Shown: positions 26,640 through 34,991, counted from the stretch's first letter. The stretch is DNA of 64,000 nt from Bacillota bacterium (GCA_023412215.1 JAEYNX010000003.1:354086-418085); one strand, 5' to 3'. Notes: a model not told the origin generated them from the sequence alone. A program made the numbers and translations.

Positions 26640-28022
26640 TTATGCCTCATTCCGCCATGGCCGGTTCGGCTGCGCTATCGCCCTGCCCGCTGTGCCGGTA
26701 AGGATTTGCCCGCCCTGTACCGCCACCTGCCCGTTTACAATCACCGCGTCGATGCCCTCGGGGGGGAGGTCGGGTTTCCCTTTGTGCGGGAGCTTCGCAC
26801 GGTCGGTGAGGCTTTCAAGGTCGAACACCGTGAGGTCGGCGTCCGCTTCCTCAAAGATATTGCCCTTATTCGTTAAGCCAAGCCGCTTGGCGGGTAGCAG
26901 GGTGATGCGCGAAACCGCGTCGGAGAGCGTAAGCTGAGCGCGTTCCTTTACCAGCTTGCGTAAAAAGCGGGGGAAGGTGCCCGCGTCCTGCGGGTGCCCT
27001 TTTGAGGTATCGTCGGTCTGGTTTACCCCCGCGTCGCTCGAGACCATCATATAGGGCAGTTCAAATGCCATGTAGATCTCGTGCAGGTTGCCGATAAGCG
27101 CGATCACCGCGTCGTCCGGGTGATTTTTACGCAGGTCGTCGTATTTATTCCTATCGAGGTACTGCCCCGCGTAGCGGCCGTTCGCGGCAAACAGGTTGCC
27201 GTAGGAGCAGCCCCACTTCTCGAGGCAGCTTTCCTCAAAAACCGGTGTGCCGATGTAGGTGGCGAAGCTGGTGTACATGCCGCTGTCGCAGGAGACGTCG
27301 TACCCCTCGTGCACCGCGCCTTCAATCATCTGCAGCGCCTCACGCATCATGCCAAAGCCGAACTGGTACACCACATGCGAGATCTGCACGGCGGCACCCG
27401 TGACGCGCGCGATATCGATGGCCTCCTTCAACGCCGCAAGCCCCTGATAGCAGTCGGTGCGGATGTGTATCGCCACCGGCTTGCCGTAGCGGGCAGCCGT
27501 GCGGCTGAGCGTGAGCACCTCCTCCTTTGAGCTGCCGGGGGTATACTCCAGCCCGAACGAAAGCCCGGCGGCCCCCGCCTCAAGCTCTTTTATCAACAGT
27601 TCATTCGCGGCCTCTGCCTGCGTAGCGGTGAGCGGCTGATAGGGGTCATGCTGCCCCACGCGCCGCCGCAGCAGGGTAGCACCGCACAGCTCAAGCTGGT
27701 TTATTACAAAGCCCCTGCGGTTTTGGTTGGAAATAAAGGCACCGATGTCCTCTACCCCCATGCCGCAGTTGCCGTTTAGGGCGGTGGTTACGCCCTGCCT
27801 GCACAGCATCGTACCGTTGGCGGCGTGCCCCTCGATGTGGGCGTGAATGTCGATAAACCCGGGTGAAACGTAGCGGCCGGACGCGTCGATGGTCGCTGCC
27901 GCATCCTCGGTTTCACGGCTGATGCGGGCGATTTTGCCGCCCTTGATGTATACATTCGCGGCTGTCAATCTTTTGCGCTGCGTGTCAATGATCGTGCCGT
28001 TTACAATGGCGAGGTCGTACAT
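26640..28022 (-). CDS. D-aminoacylase-like metal-dependent amidohydrolase
   Basis: 460 residues from the ATG at 28022; upstream frame to 28196 is inside the previous gene and rejected. The start has GAGGTGA just upstream and is 4 bases from the amidase stop. The amidohydrolase fold is shown by MYDLAIVNGTIID, the metal motif GFIDIHAHIEGH (His60, His62) and NGNCG (Cys86), which is characteristic of N-acyl-D-amino acid deacylases. It also has HIRTDC, SHVV and SSDAGVNQTDD. The family hydrolyses N-acyl-D-amino acids and related amides. Placement between N-carbamoylputrescine amidase and a polyamine-binding protein suggests an N-acyl or carbamoyl polyamine derivative as substrate; that is inference. 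Confidence 0.85.
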   Translation of the reverse strand: MYDLAIVNGTIIDTQRKRLTAANVYIKGGKIARISRETEDAAATIDASGRYVSPGFIDIHAHIEGHAANGTMLCRQGVTTALNGNCGMGVEDIGAFISNQNRRGFVINQLELCGATLLRRRVGQHDPYQPLTATQAEAANELLIKELEAGAAGLSFGLEYTPGSSKEEVLTLSRTAARYGKPVAIHIRTDCYQGLAALKEAIDIARVTGAAVQISHVVYQFGFGMMREALQMIEGAVHEGYDVSCDSGMYTSFATYIGTPVFEESCLEKWGCSYGNLFAANGRYAGQYLDRNKYDDLRKNHPDDAVIALIGNLHEIYMAFELPYMMVSSDAGVNQTDDTSKGHPQDAGTFPRFLRKLVKERAQLTLSDAVSRITLLPAKRLGLTNKGNIFEEADADLTVFDLESLTDRAKLPHKGKPDLPPEGIDAVIVNGQVAVQGGQILTGTAGRAIAQPNRPWRNEA

Positions 28023-28026
28023 ATCG

Positions 28027-28914
28027 TCACCTCTTTTCCTCGGGCAGGGTGGAGCCGTCGAGGGTGAGCAGCGGGGTATAAAGCTCCGGCCTGCGGTCGC
28101 GGAATACACCCCAGCTGCGGCGGTAGAGCGCCAGCGCGTCAAGGTCAAAGCTGGCGGTGAGCACCCCTTCGGTGCAGTCGTCGGCCTTTGCCACAACCTG
28201 CCCGGTGCCGTCGGTGATAAAGGAGGAGCCGTAAAAGGTGATGCGGCTGTCGCCCTCCTGCTCGGTGCCGATGCGGTTGGAGGCGATTACCGGCGTGAGG
28301 TTTGCCGCGGCGTGCCCCTGCATGCAGGTTTGCCAGTGGCGGCGGGAGTCAAGGCCGGGGTTCTGCGGCTCGGAGCCGATGGCGGTAGGGTAGAGCAGCA
28401 GCTCGGCGCCCTTGAGCGCCATAATGCGCGCCGCCTCGGGGAACCACTGGTCCCAGCACACCCCGCAGCCGATGCGCCCGTACGTGGTGTCCCACACCAT
28501 AAAGCCGGTGTCGCCGGGGTTGAAAAAGAACTTCTCCTCGTAGCCCGCCCCGTCAGGGATGTGTGATTTTCGGTAGCTGCCCAGCACCTCGCCGGTACTG
28601 TCTATCACGGCCAGGGTATTGTAATAGGCGTTATTGCAGCGTTCAAAAAAGCTGACGGGCAGCACCACCGCAAGCTCCTTGGCCACCTTTATAAAATGCC
28701 GTACGGCGGGGTTTTCCTTTAGCGTGGTTGCAAGCGGGATATACTGCTCCAGCGGCTTTTGGCAGAAGTAGTTCGTTTCCAAAAGCTCCTGCAGCAGGAT
28801 GATATTTGCCCCATTCGCTGCGGCAGCACGCACCAGCGCCTCCGCCGCCGCAAGGTTTTCGTTTAAGTTGTTCCGGCTCACCATCTGGGTGGCCGCGACC
28901 GTCACCGTTCTCAT
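28027..28914 (-). CDS. aguB: N-carbamoylputrescine amidase
   Basis: 295 residues, nitrilase superfamily. The catalytic triad is visible as Glu43 (LLQELLETNYF), Lys116 (YRKSHIPDG) and Cys153 (GVCWDQWFPE). The ETNYFCQ and HIPDGAGYEEKFFF segments are characteristic of N-carbamoylputrescine amidase, which yields putrescine, CO2 and NH3. The ATG at 28914 is used because the upstream ATG at 28923 overlaps the ribosome site AAAGG. It follows aguA by 45 bases. Confidence 0.93.
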   Translation of the reverse strand: MRTVTVAATQMVSRNNLNENLAAAEALVRAAAANGANIILLQELLETNYFCQKPLEQYIPLATTLKENPAVRHFIKVAKELAVVLPVSFFERCNNAYYNTLAVIDSTGEVLGSYRKSHIPDGAGYEEKFFFNPGDTGFMVWDTTYGRIGCGVCWDQWFPEAARIMALKGAELLLYPTAIGSEPQNPGLDSRRHWQTCMQGHAAANLTPVIASNRIGTEQEGDSRITFYGSSFITDGTGQVVAKADDCTEGVLTASFDLDALALYRRSWGVFRDRRPELYTPLLTLDGSTLPEEKR

Positions 28915-28959
28915 AACAATCATCCTTTGCTTATATTTAAATCGATAGTATTATCTTGA

Positions 28960-29958
28960 TTAAAGCGGTATCTGCTGGGTGATGCAGTGGATATTCCCGC
29001 CGCCCTTCACGATATCGAGGGTAGGCAGCTGCACGATCTCCCGCTGCGGGAACAGCCTGCTCAGTGTCTGCGCCGCCGCTTCGTCGGTTTCCTCAGCCTC
29101 TCCGCCGAAGGCGGGCAGTATCACCCCGCCGTTTACGAATACATAGTTTACATAGCTCAGCGGCAGCGGCTTGCCGTTATGCTCGTGTAGCGGCGGCTCC
29201 GGCATCTTCTCTACCGCAAGGCCGTTTGCTGTAAGGATTTCTTCGGCTCTGCGAAAACGCTCATAGTTGGGGTGGGTGGGGTCGTCCGTCCAAAGCAGCA
29301 ATACGGTGGCGGGGCCGATAAAACAGCAGATATTATCCACATGCCCGCTGGTCTCATCGGCGTACAGCCCGTAGGGCAGCCAGATGACCTTTTTTGCCCC
29401 GAGGTAGTGCAGCAGATGGCCTTCAATCTCCGCCTTGCTGAACTTGGGGTTGCGGTTTGGGTTTAGCAGGCATTCTTCGGTGGTGAGCACCAGCCCCTGC
29501 CCGTTTACGTGAATCGACCCGCCCTCCAGTATCAATGGCGCGTCGATGCGGGGAACACCCAGCACCTCGCACAGCCGCTCGGGAACAAGGTTATCCAGCG
29601 CGTAGTTCAGGAAGATGCCGCCCCACGCGTTAAACCGCCAGTTGACAGCGGCAAGCGTTCCGTCTCGGTCTTTTACAAAGGTGGGGCCGTTATCGCGCAT
29701 CCAGCAGTCGTCATGCGGCAGGGTGAGCAGCGCCACCCTTTCGGGGCAGAGTGTGCGGGCCTCCTCGGCAAGCGCCTCGTTTACAATCATGGTAACCGGC
29801 TCAAAACGGGCGATGGCCGCGGCCACCCGCGCAAAGGCGAGCCGCGCGGCCTTGATGCCGTCCCCCCACACACAGTCGGAGACCGGCCACTCCATCAGCA
29901 TCCCACGGTGTTCTTCCCACTCGGGGGGCATATGCAGTCCCTGCAGTTGCGTAAACAT
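28960..29958 (-). CDS. aguA: Agmatine deiminase
   Basis: 332 residues. Agmatine deiminase marks: MPPEWEEHRGMLMEWP at the N terminus, the substrate segment DDCWMRDNGPTFV, NAWGG, GGSIHVNGQG, the His-containing GHVDNICCF, and the nucleophile Cys325 in GGGNIHCITQQ eight residues from the end. It converts agmatine to N-carbamoylputrescine and ammonia. It is first of four minus-strand genes for agmatine use. Its upstream region contains copy 2 of the palindromic element, directly before the CTCATT/AATGAG palindrome at 29987-30000. Confidence 0.95.
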   Translation of the reverse strand: MFTQLQGLHMPPEWEEHRGMLMEWPVSDCVWGDGIKAARLAFARVAAAIARFEPVTMIVNEALAEEARTLCPERVALLTLPHDDCWMRDNGPTFVKDRDGTLAAVNWRFNAWGGIFLNYALDNLVPERLCEVLGVPRIDAPLILEGGSIHVNGQGLVLTTEECLLNPNRNPKFSKAEIEGHLLHYLGAKKVIWLPYGLYADETSGHVDNICCFIGPATVLLLWTDDPTHPNYERFRRAEEILTANGLAVEKMPEPPLHEHNGKPLPLSYVNYVFVNGGVILPAFGGEAEETDEAAAQTLSRLFPQREIVQLPTLDIVKGGGNIHCITQQIPL

Positions 29959-29998
29959 GAACTATACAACGTCCTTTTTGTTAGCACTCATTACAATG

Positions 29999-30069
29999 AG
30001 AAATATAAAAAAATCTGAGCAAAAGGCCCCATTTATACCTTTTGTGAAGAATTTTTACGTACTATTTCT
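29999..30069. repeat. 71-bp palindromic element, copy 2 (inverted relative to copy 1)
   Basis: Reverse complement matches 16431-16501 at 62 of 71 positions without gaps. Inner arms CAAAAGG/CCTTTTG and outer arms AGAAATA/TATTTCT are kept. It lies 41 bases upstream of aguA. Confidence 0.75.
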
Positions 30070-30163
30070 TATTGAAATTAGCATATGATGCCTCCCGTAT
30101 GCACGGAACCCGGTAACCGGGCTAAGAGTGTATATCTGACGCTATAAACTCCTGATAGCAAAA

Positions 30164-30207
30164 AAACAATGCGGCCGCCCTTTAAATGAAGGCCAACCAC
30201 ATTGTTT
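30164..30207. terminator. Hairpin in the aguA / P-II intergenic region
   Basis: AAACAATG (30164-30171) pairs with CATTGTTT (30200-30207), with an inner GGCC/GGCC stem. It follows an A-run and precedes a weak T-rich stretch. No gene reads into it from the left on the plus strand, so its role is unclear. Confidence 0.45.
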
Positions 30208-30343
30208 GGGTTAACTATATACAATAATAATGTCGAAGTCAATTGTCTTTTGCCACAAAGCCGATTGTCGTTTTAAACAGCGGTACCAAAACGAGTGTCT
30301 GAAAGCCGCCGTTAATTTATAGATTATGCGAATGGAAACAAGA

Positions 30344-30372
30344 TTGACAATAACAGTGGCCTGTAGTATCAT
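30344..30372 (+). promoter_or_regulatory. Promoter of the P-II gene
   Basis: TTGACA (30344-30349), 17-base spacer, TATCAT (30367-30372). It leaves a long leader of about 230 bases to the coding region. Confidence 0.75.
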
Positions 30373-30570
30373 AATTTTGTAACAAATGATTGGTTCCTTA
30401 CAGGGCTTAGATATCTGCTTTCGTAAGGTACATGGGTTACACGGGCAGTGCTATTAAAGCATGCAGAAATACGGCGCTTTGGCTGTTTCGCGCATTGGCG
30501 CGCGAGAGGCGAAAAGGCGCTGTTTTTATTTACCGTTATCCGTTATACCGAACTGTTTCAAATTGGCCTT

Positions 30571-30598
30571 ATGCCTTTCGGCATAAAGCCGGAAAGGC
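30571..30598 (+). promoter_or_regulatory. Ribosome-site hairpin with an alternative fold
   Basis: GCCTTTCGGC (30573-30582) pairs with GCCGGAAAGGC (30588-30598, one bulge) and buries the SD-like GGAAAGG. A mutually exclusive hairpin, ATGCC/GGCAT (30571-30584), would free it. This layout could control P-II translation. Confidence 0.45.
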
Positions 30599-30610
30599 AT
30601 GGTAGTACAT

Positions 30611-30955
30611 ATGAAGAAGCTGGAGATTATTATTCGCCCCGAAAAGCTGGAGGAGCTTAAAACCGTTTTAAACAACTACTCGGTGGGCGGCATGTCCATC
30701 AGCAGCATCATGGGCTGCGGCAACCAAAAGGGCTACACCTACGACGGCATCAAGGGCCTGTCGCTGCCCAATATCAACCTGATACCCAAGATTCAGGTGA
30801 ACGTGGTGGTGGCCGACGAGGTCGTTTCAGAGCTCTTAAGCAGCATCCACGAAGAGATCGCCACCGGCAAGGTCGGCGACGGCAAGGTGTTTGTTTACCC
30901 CGTAGAGGAGGCCATGCGCATCCGCACCGGCGAGCGCGGCAACAAAGCCATCTAG
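30611..30955 (+). CDS. P-II family signalling protein with atypical T-loop
   Basis: 114 residues from ATG 30611 (a further ATG at 30599 sits only one base after GGAAAGG). It starts MKKLEIIIRP and keeps the P-II ATP-site residues: Gln39, the GDGKVFVYPVEEA strand and RIRTGERG. The T-loop (about 37-58) is unusual: GYTYDGIKGLSLPNINL replaces the KGHTELYRGAEY pattern and is two residues longer. Tyr51, the uridylylation site of enteric GlnB, is not present. P-II proteins sense ATP/ADP and 2-oxoglutarate and usually control AmtB or glutamine synthetase. Here neither is adjacent; PotABCD follows after a terminator. Confidence 0.9.
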   Translation: MKKLEIIIRPEKLEELKTVLNNYSVGGMSISSIMGCGNQKGYTYDGIKGLSLPNINLIPKIQVNVVVADEVVSELLSSIHEEIATGKVGDGKVFVYPVEEAMRIRTGERGNKAI

Positions 30956-30979
30956 TTTAACGCCTTTTATATCAATATC

Positions 30980-31020
30980 AAAAGCAGACAATGTCGTCTC
31001 TTGGGGCGTTGTCTGCTTTT
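30980..31020 (+). terminator. Terminator between the P-II gene and potA
   Basis: Perfect 12-bp stem AAAAGCAGACAA (30980-30991) / TTGTCTGCTTTT (31009-31020) followed by TTT. The 49 bases between it and potA show no clear promoter, so partial read-through from the P-II promoter is possible. Confidence 0.85.
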
Positions 31021-31069
31021 TTTCGTGCATCGTTGAAACAGGTTTAAATCTGGCTTAGGAGGAAGCGCT

Positions 31070-32224
31070 ATGGCCGCAAAGCCAATTGTAGAAATACACA
31101 ATGTAAACAAGCATTACGGTGAAAATCATGTTGTAAAAGATTTAAATATGGTCGTTAATGAGGGGGAGTTTCTCTCTATCTTAGGGCCTTCCGGCTGCGG
31201 GAAGACCACCACGCTGCGCATGATAGCGGGGTTTGAGCAGCAGAGCGACGGCGACATTCTGGTAGAGGGCGAGCGGGTGGAAAACAAAGAGCCCTTTGAA
31301 CGCAATGTCAATACCGTGTTCCAGAGCTATGCGCTCTTCCCGCACATGACGGTGTTTGAGAACGTGGGCTTCGGTTTAAAGATGAAGGGCGTTAAGAAGC
31401 AGCAGATCAAAGAGCTTGTAAAGGAGGCTCTTTCGATGGTGCAGCTCGAGGGGTTTGATAAGCGCTACCCCTCCCAGCTCTCGGGTGGGCAGAAGCAGCG
31501 GGTGGCCATCGCAAGGGCAATCGTCAACAAGCCGCGCGTGCTGCTCTTGGATGAACCCTTGGGCGCCTTAGACCTTAAGCTGCGCAAGCAGATGCAGATC
31601 GAGCTTAAACGCCTTCAAAAACGTCTGGGCATCACCTTTATCTATGTGACGCACGATCAGGAGGAGGCGCTCACCATGAGCGACCGCATCGCGGTCATGA
31701 ACGCGGGCGTTTTGGAACAGCTGGGCACCCCTACCGAGATTTATGAAAGCCCACACACCAAGTTCGTGGCCGACTTTATCGGCGAATCCAACCTCTTTGA
31801 GGCGGTGGTGAGCCACGAGGGCGAGGACGCGCTCGTGCTGGCCGCCGAGGCCGGAACGATGCAGGGAAAGGGCGGTGGGTTTGAAGACGGCGAGCTTATC
31901 TATGTTTCGGTACGCCCTGAAAAGGTGCAGTGCGCGTCTATACCGCAGGAGGGCTTTACGCTTTGCGGCGTGGTCAAGGAGCATATCTATATCGGTACGC
32001 TGGTAAAGAGCATCGTGATGCTGCCAAACGGCTACGAGGTAAAGCTGACAGCCCTCGCGGGCAAGGAACTTCCGCCTGTAGGCGAGGTGCAGTACCTGTT
32101 TTGGAAGGTATCAGACGCGGTGCTCATTCACTCGGTTTCCCACCGCATCTTCAGCACCATCGAGAACATCAACCTCGGCGAGTATGTCGCCGGGCTGAGT
32201 GCCCTTGAGAAAGAATCGAGGTGA
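31070..32224 (+). CDS. potA: Spermidine/putrescine ABC transporter ATPase
   Basis: 384 residues. Walker A GPSGCGKTT (near 39-47), signature LSGGQKQR, Walker B VLLLDEPLGALD and switch His in VTHDQEEA. A C-terminal TOBE-type regulatory domain spans about 235-384. It energises polyamine uptake with PotB and PotC at the membrane. AGGAGG precedes the ATG; potB starts 6 bases after the stop. Confidence 0.95.
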   Translation: MAAKPIVEIHNVNKHYGENHVVKDLNMVVNEGEFLSILGPSGCGKTTTLRMIAGFEQQSDGDILVEGERVENKEPFERNVNTVFQSYALFPHMTVFENVGFGLKMKGVKKQQIKELVKEALSMVQLEGFDKRYPSQLSGGQKQRVAIARAIVNKPRVLLLDEPLGALDLKLRKQMQIELKRLQKRLGITFIYVTHDQEEALTMSDRIAVMNAGVLEQLGTPTEIYESPHTKFVADFIGESNLFEAVVSHEGEDALVLAAEAGTMQGKGGGFEDGELIYVSVRPEKVQCASIPQEGFTLCGVVKEHIYIGTLVKSIVMLPNGYEVKLTALAGKELPPVGEVQYLFWKVSDAVLIHSVSHRIFSTIENINLGEYVAGLSALEKESR

Positions 32225-32230
32225 GGCGGG

Positions 32231-33109
32231 ATGGCTAAGTTAAACCGCCGCAGGTTTCGCGCCAAAGGGCTGCCCTTGCTCACGATGGTGTCGCCCGTCA
32301 CGTTCTGGATGGTGCTGCTCATCGCCGTGCCGCTCATCTACATACTGGTGGTAAGCTTCTGCACCACCGACGCCTCGCACAACATCGTGTTCTCGTTTAC
32401 ACTGGATAATTACGCGAAGCTGTTAAGTCCAACCCTGCTTACTATCTACGCAAACTCCCTGATTATCGCGCTGTTGTCTACAATAACCTGTATCCTCGTC
32501 GGCTATCCGTTTGCGTATATTATGGCGTTTACCACCCGTTTTCGCAAAACCCTGATGATGATCTTTTTAATGCTCCCGTTCTGGACGAGCTCGCTCATCC
32601 GCCTGTACGGCTGGCGCACCATCTTGGGCAGCGAGGGGTATTTAAACCGCTTCTTGCAGTCGGTTGGCCTTATCAGCGCGCCGCTTGAGATGATGTATAC
32701 GCGCGGAGCCGTTGTGCTGGGCATGGTGTACGTGCTGCTGCCCTTCATGATTCTGCCGATACACACCGTTATCGATAAGCTCGACCGCAGCCTGCTGGAA
32801 GCAGCAAGCGACCTCGGCGCGCGGAATGTCCGACGCTTTCTGCACATCACGCTGCCCCTCACGGCGCCCGGCATCTTCGCGGGGGTGATTATGGTGTTCA
32901 TCCCGTCGCTCGGCTACTTCTTTGTTTCCGACATCATGGGTGGCAGCAAGAGCCAGCTCATCGGCAACGCGATCGAGCGGCAGTTTAAAGAGGCCTTCAA
33001 CTGGCCGTTCGGTGCGGCGCTCTCCATTGTGCTGATCGTTATCACACTGGTGCTGGTGCGCATCTATACCAAGGTGGGCGGCAGCGTCGACGATTTGGGG
33101 GTGATGTAG
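32231..33109 (+). CDS. potB: Spermidine/putrescine ABC transporter permease
   Basis: 292 residues, six membrane helices, the EAA loop LEAASDLGARNVRRFLHITLPL near 185-205 and the PotB-type ending. It is joined directly to potC (adjacent bases), so the pair is translationally coupled. It forms the membrane channel with PotC. Confidence 0.94.
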   Translation: MAKLNRRRFRAKGLPLLTMVSPVTFWMVLLIAVPLIYILVVSFCTTDASHNIVFSFTLDNYAKLLSPTLLTIYANSLIIALLSTITCILVGYPFAYIMAFTTRFRKTLMMIFLMLPFWTSSLIRLYGWRTILGSEGYLNRFLQSVGLISAPLEMMYTRGAVVLGMVYVLLPFMILPIHTVIDKLDRSLLEAASDLGARNVRRFLHITLPLTAPGIFAGVIMVFIPSLGYFFVSDIMGGSKSQLIGNAIERQFKEAFNWPFGAALSIVLIVITLVLVRIYTKVGGSVDDLGVM

Positions 33110-33907
33110 GTGACCAAAAAAGAAATGAAATCGGCGGCCGGCAAGGGCACTGCCCGTGTTTTCTCAGGGCTGGTTTTCCTTTTTCTCTACCTGCCCATCG
33201 CCGTCATCGTCCTGTTTTCGTTTAACGATTCCCGCCGCAACATCGTGTTCGAGGGCTTTACCGCCGAGTGGTACGGCGTTATGCTGCACAACGGCCCGCT
33301 GCTCGAGGCGTTCGGCAACACCATGCTGGTGGCGGTGAGCAGCACGCTCCTTTCGGCGATGGTGGGTACCCTTGCCGCGGTGGGCATGTACCGCTACAAG
33401 TTCCGCGGCAAAGGGCTGATCGACGCACTTTTGTACATCCCCGTGGTTATCCCCGAGATCGTGCTGGGCATCTCGATGCTTTCCATCTTTTCACTCTCAC
33501 ATGTGCCGCTGGGCATGATTACCCTCGTGATCGCGCACGCGACCTTCTCCATCCCCTTCGTCGTGTTCACCGTGCGCGCCCGGCTTTCTGGCTTTGACCG
33601 CTCGGTGGAGGAGGCGGCGATGGACCTCGGCGCGAACCGTATCAAGGTGTTCTTCAATATCACCATCCCCATCATCCTCCCGGGCATCCTTTCGGGGGCG
33701 CTGCTGGCGTTTACCTTGTCGATAGACGACATCATCATCAGCTTCTTCACCACCGGCCCCAACAGCACCACCTTCCCCCTCAAGATCATGGAGATGGTAC
33801 GCTCGGGCGTTCGCCCCGATGTTTATGCGCTTTCCACCCTGATTATCCTCGTCACCTTTACGGCGGTGGTGGTCAGCCAGACCATCGCCTACAAAAAGCA
33901 GCAATAA
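33110..33907 (+). CDS. potC: Spermidine/putrescine ABC transporter permease
   Basis: 265 residues starting with a GTG immediately after the potB stop. Six helices; LFSFNDSRRNIVFEGFTAEWY near the N terminus is a PotC mark, and the EAA loop is VEEAAMDLGANRIKVFF. Partner of PotB. Confidence 0.94.
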   Translation: MTKKEMKSAAGKGTARVFSGLVFLFLYLPIAVIVLFSFNDSRRNIVFEGFTAEWYGVMLHNGPLLEAFGNTMLVAVSSTLLSAMVGTLAAVGMYRYKFRGKGLIDALLYIPVVIPEIVLGISMLSIFSLSHVPLGMITLVIAHATFSIPFVVFTVRARLSGFDRSVEEAAMDLGANRIKVFFNITIPIILPGILSGALLAFTLSIDDIIISFFTTGPNSTTFPLKIMEMVRSGVRPDVYALSTLIILVTFTAVVVSQTIAYKKQQ

Positions 33908-33944
33908 AGAGGCCATCCGTTATAATTTGAGAGGAGTGTTTTAC

Positions 33945-34991
33945 ATGAAAAGAAGAATATCCGGCATCCTGCTGGCGGCGCTTGTGCTGTCGCTCGCCCT
34001 CATCTCCGCGGGCTGCGCAGGCAAGGGCAGCGGAGAGCTCAACATCTTTGTGTGGACAGAATACATGCCGCAGACCGTTTTCGATGCCTTTACCAAGGAA
34101 ACGGGTGTTAAGGTAAACGTGCAAACCTATTCCTCCAACGAGGATATGCTCGCGAAGGTAAAGGGGAGCAACGAGGGCATCTATGATATTGTGGTGCCCA
34201 GCGACTACATGGTAAAGATGATGGTAGGCGAGGGGCTTTTGCAGGCGCTTGACCAGAGCAAGCTGCCCAACCTTAAGAATATCGACCCCGCATACTTAAA
34301 CCAGAGCTTCGACCCCGGCAACCAATACTCGGTGCCCTACATGGGCGGCGTGGCAACCCTGGTGGTGAACAAAACCAAGGTAACCGAGCCGATCACCTCC
34401 TATAAACAGCTGTTTGACCCTAAATTTGCAAACTCGCTCGTGGTGCTGGACGACTTCCGCGCCGTCATCGGCATTACCGCCAAGAGCCTCGGCTACTCGC
34501 TCAACACCACCGACGACACCGAGCTGGCGGAGGTAGGCAAGGCGCTCGAGACCTTCAAGCCCAACATCAAGCTCTACGACAGCGACTCGCCCAAAACCGC
34601 GATGCTCAACGGTGAAACCTCCATCGGCTTTATGTGGAACGCGGAGGTCGCCATCTGCACCGAGGAGAGCGACGATTTTGAGGTCGTGTTCCCCGAGGAG
34701 GGCTGCTACCTGTTCCTTGACAACCTGAGCGTCCTCAGGGGGGCCAAGAACAGCGAAAACGCGCTTAAATTCTTAAACTTCATCTTAAGGCCGGAGATCA
34801 GCAAGCTGGTTTCAGACGAGTTCCCCTACCTAAACCCCAACGCAGAGGCGGTAAAACTGCTGCCCGACAGCTATAAGAACAACCCCGCCTCCAACATCCC
34901 GCCCGAGGTGTTTGCCAATGGCGAGTTTGTAGAGGATATCGGCACGGCGGTAGAGAAGTACGATACCCTCTGGACACAGCTTACACAATAA
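33945..34991 (+). CDS. potD: Spermidine/putrescine-binding lipoprotein (PotD type, copy 2)
   Basis: 348 residues from the ATG at 33945, with GAGGAG at a proper distance; a longer frame to a TTG at 33927 contains the ribosome site and is rejected. Lipobox ISAGC, then LNIFVWTEYMPQTVFDAF, closely resembling 25472-26515. It is in the classic potABCD order. Acidic residues in the binding-cleft segments (DSDSPKTAML, FLDNLSV) fit polyamine binding by family. Confidence 0.93.
   Translation: MKRRISGILLAALVLSLALISAGCAGKGSGELNIFVWTEYMPQTVFDAFTKETGVKVNVQTYSSNEDMLAKVKGSNEGIYDIVVPSDYMVKMMVGEGLLQALDQSKLPNLKNIDPAYLNQSFDPGNQYSVPYMGGVATLVVNKTKVTEPITSYKQLFDPKFANSLVVLDDFRAVIGITAKSLGYSLNTTDDTELAEVGKALETFKPNIKLYDSDSPKTAMLNGETSIGFMWNAEVAICTEESDDFEVVFPEEGCYLFLDNLSVLRGAKNSENALKFLNFILRPEISKLVSDEFPYLNPNAEAVKLLPDSYKNNPASNIPPEVFANGEFVEDIGTAVEKYDTLWTQLTQ

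Larger units (their letters stand above)
29959..30610. other. 652-base intergenic region, aguA to P-II gene
   Basis: It holds the palindromic element, a hairpin (30164-30207), a consensus promoter (30344-30372) and a structured leader of about 230 bases. The leader contains CCTTAC/GTAAGG, TCGCGC/GCGCGA and RBS-region stems. I found no match to riboswitch consensuses that I know (ykkC, glnA RNA). Confidence 0.6.

Noticed and set aside
28023..28196. Extension of the amidohydrolase to an upstream ATG
   Set aside because: It lies within aguB, lacks a ribosome site and reads as Arg/Pro-rich shadow, while the start at 28022 fits the family.
30344..30610. ykkC guanidine or glutamine riboswitch before the P-II gene
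   Set aside because: The conserved sequence words of those classes are not present, though the leader is structured.
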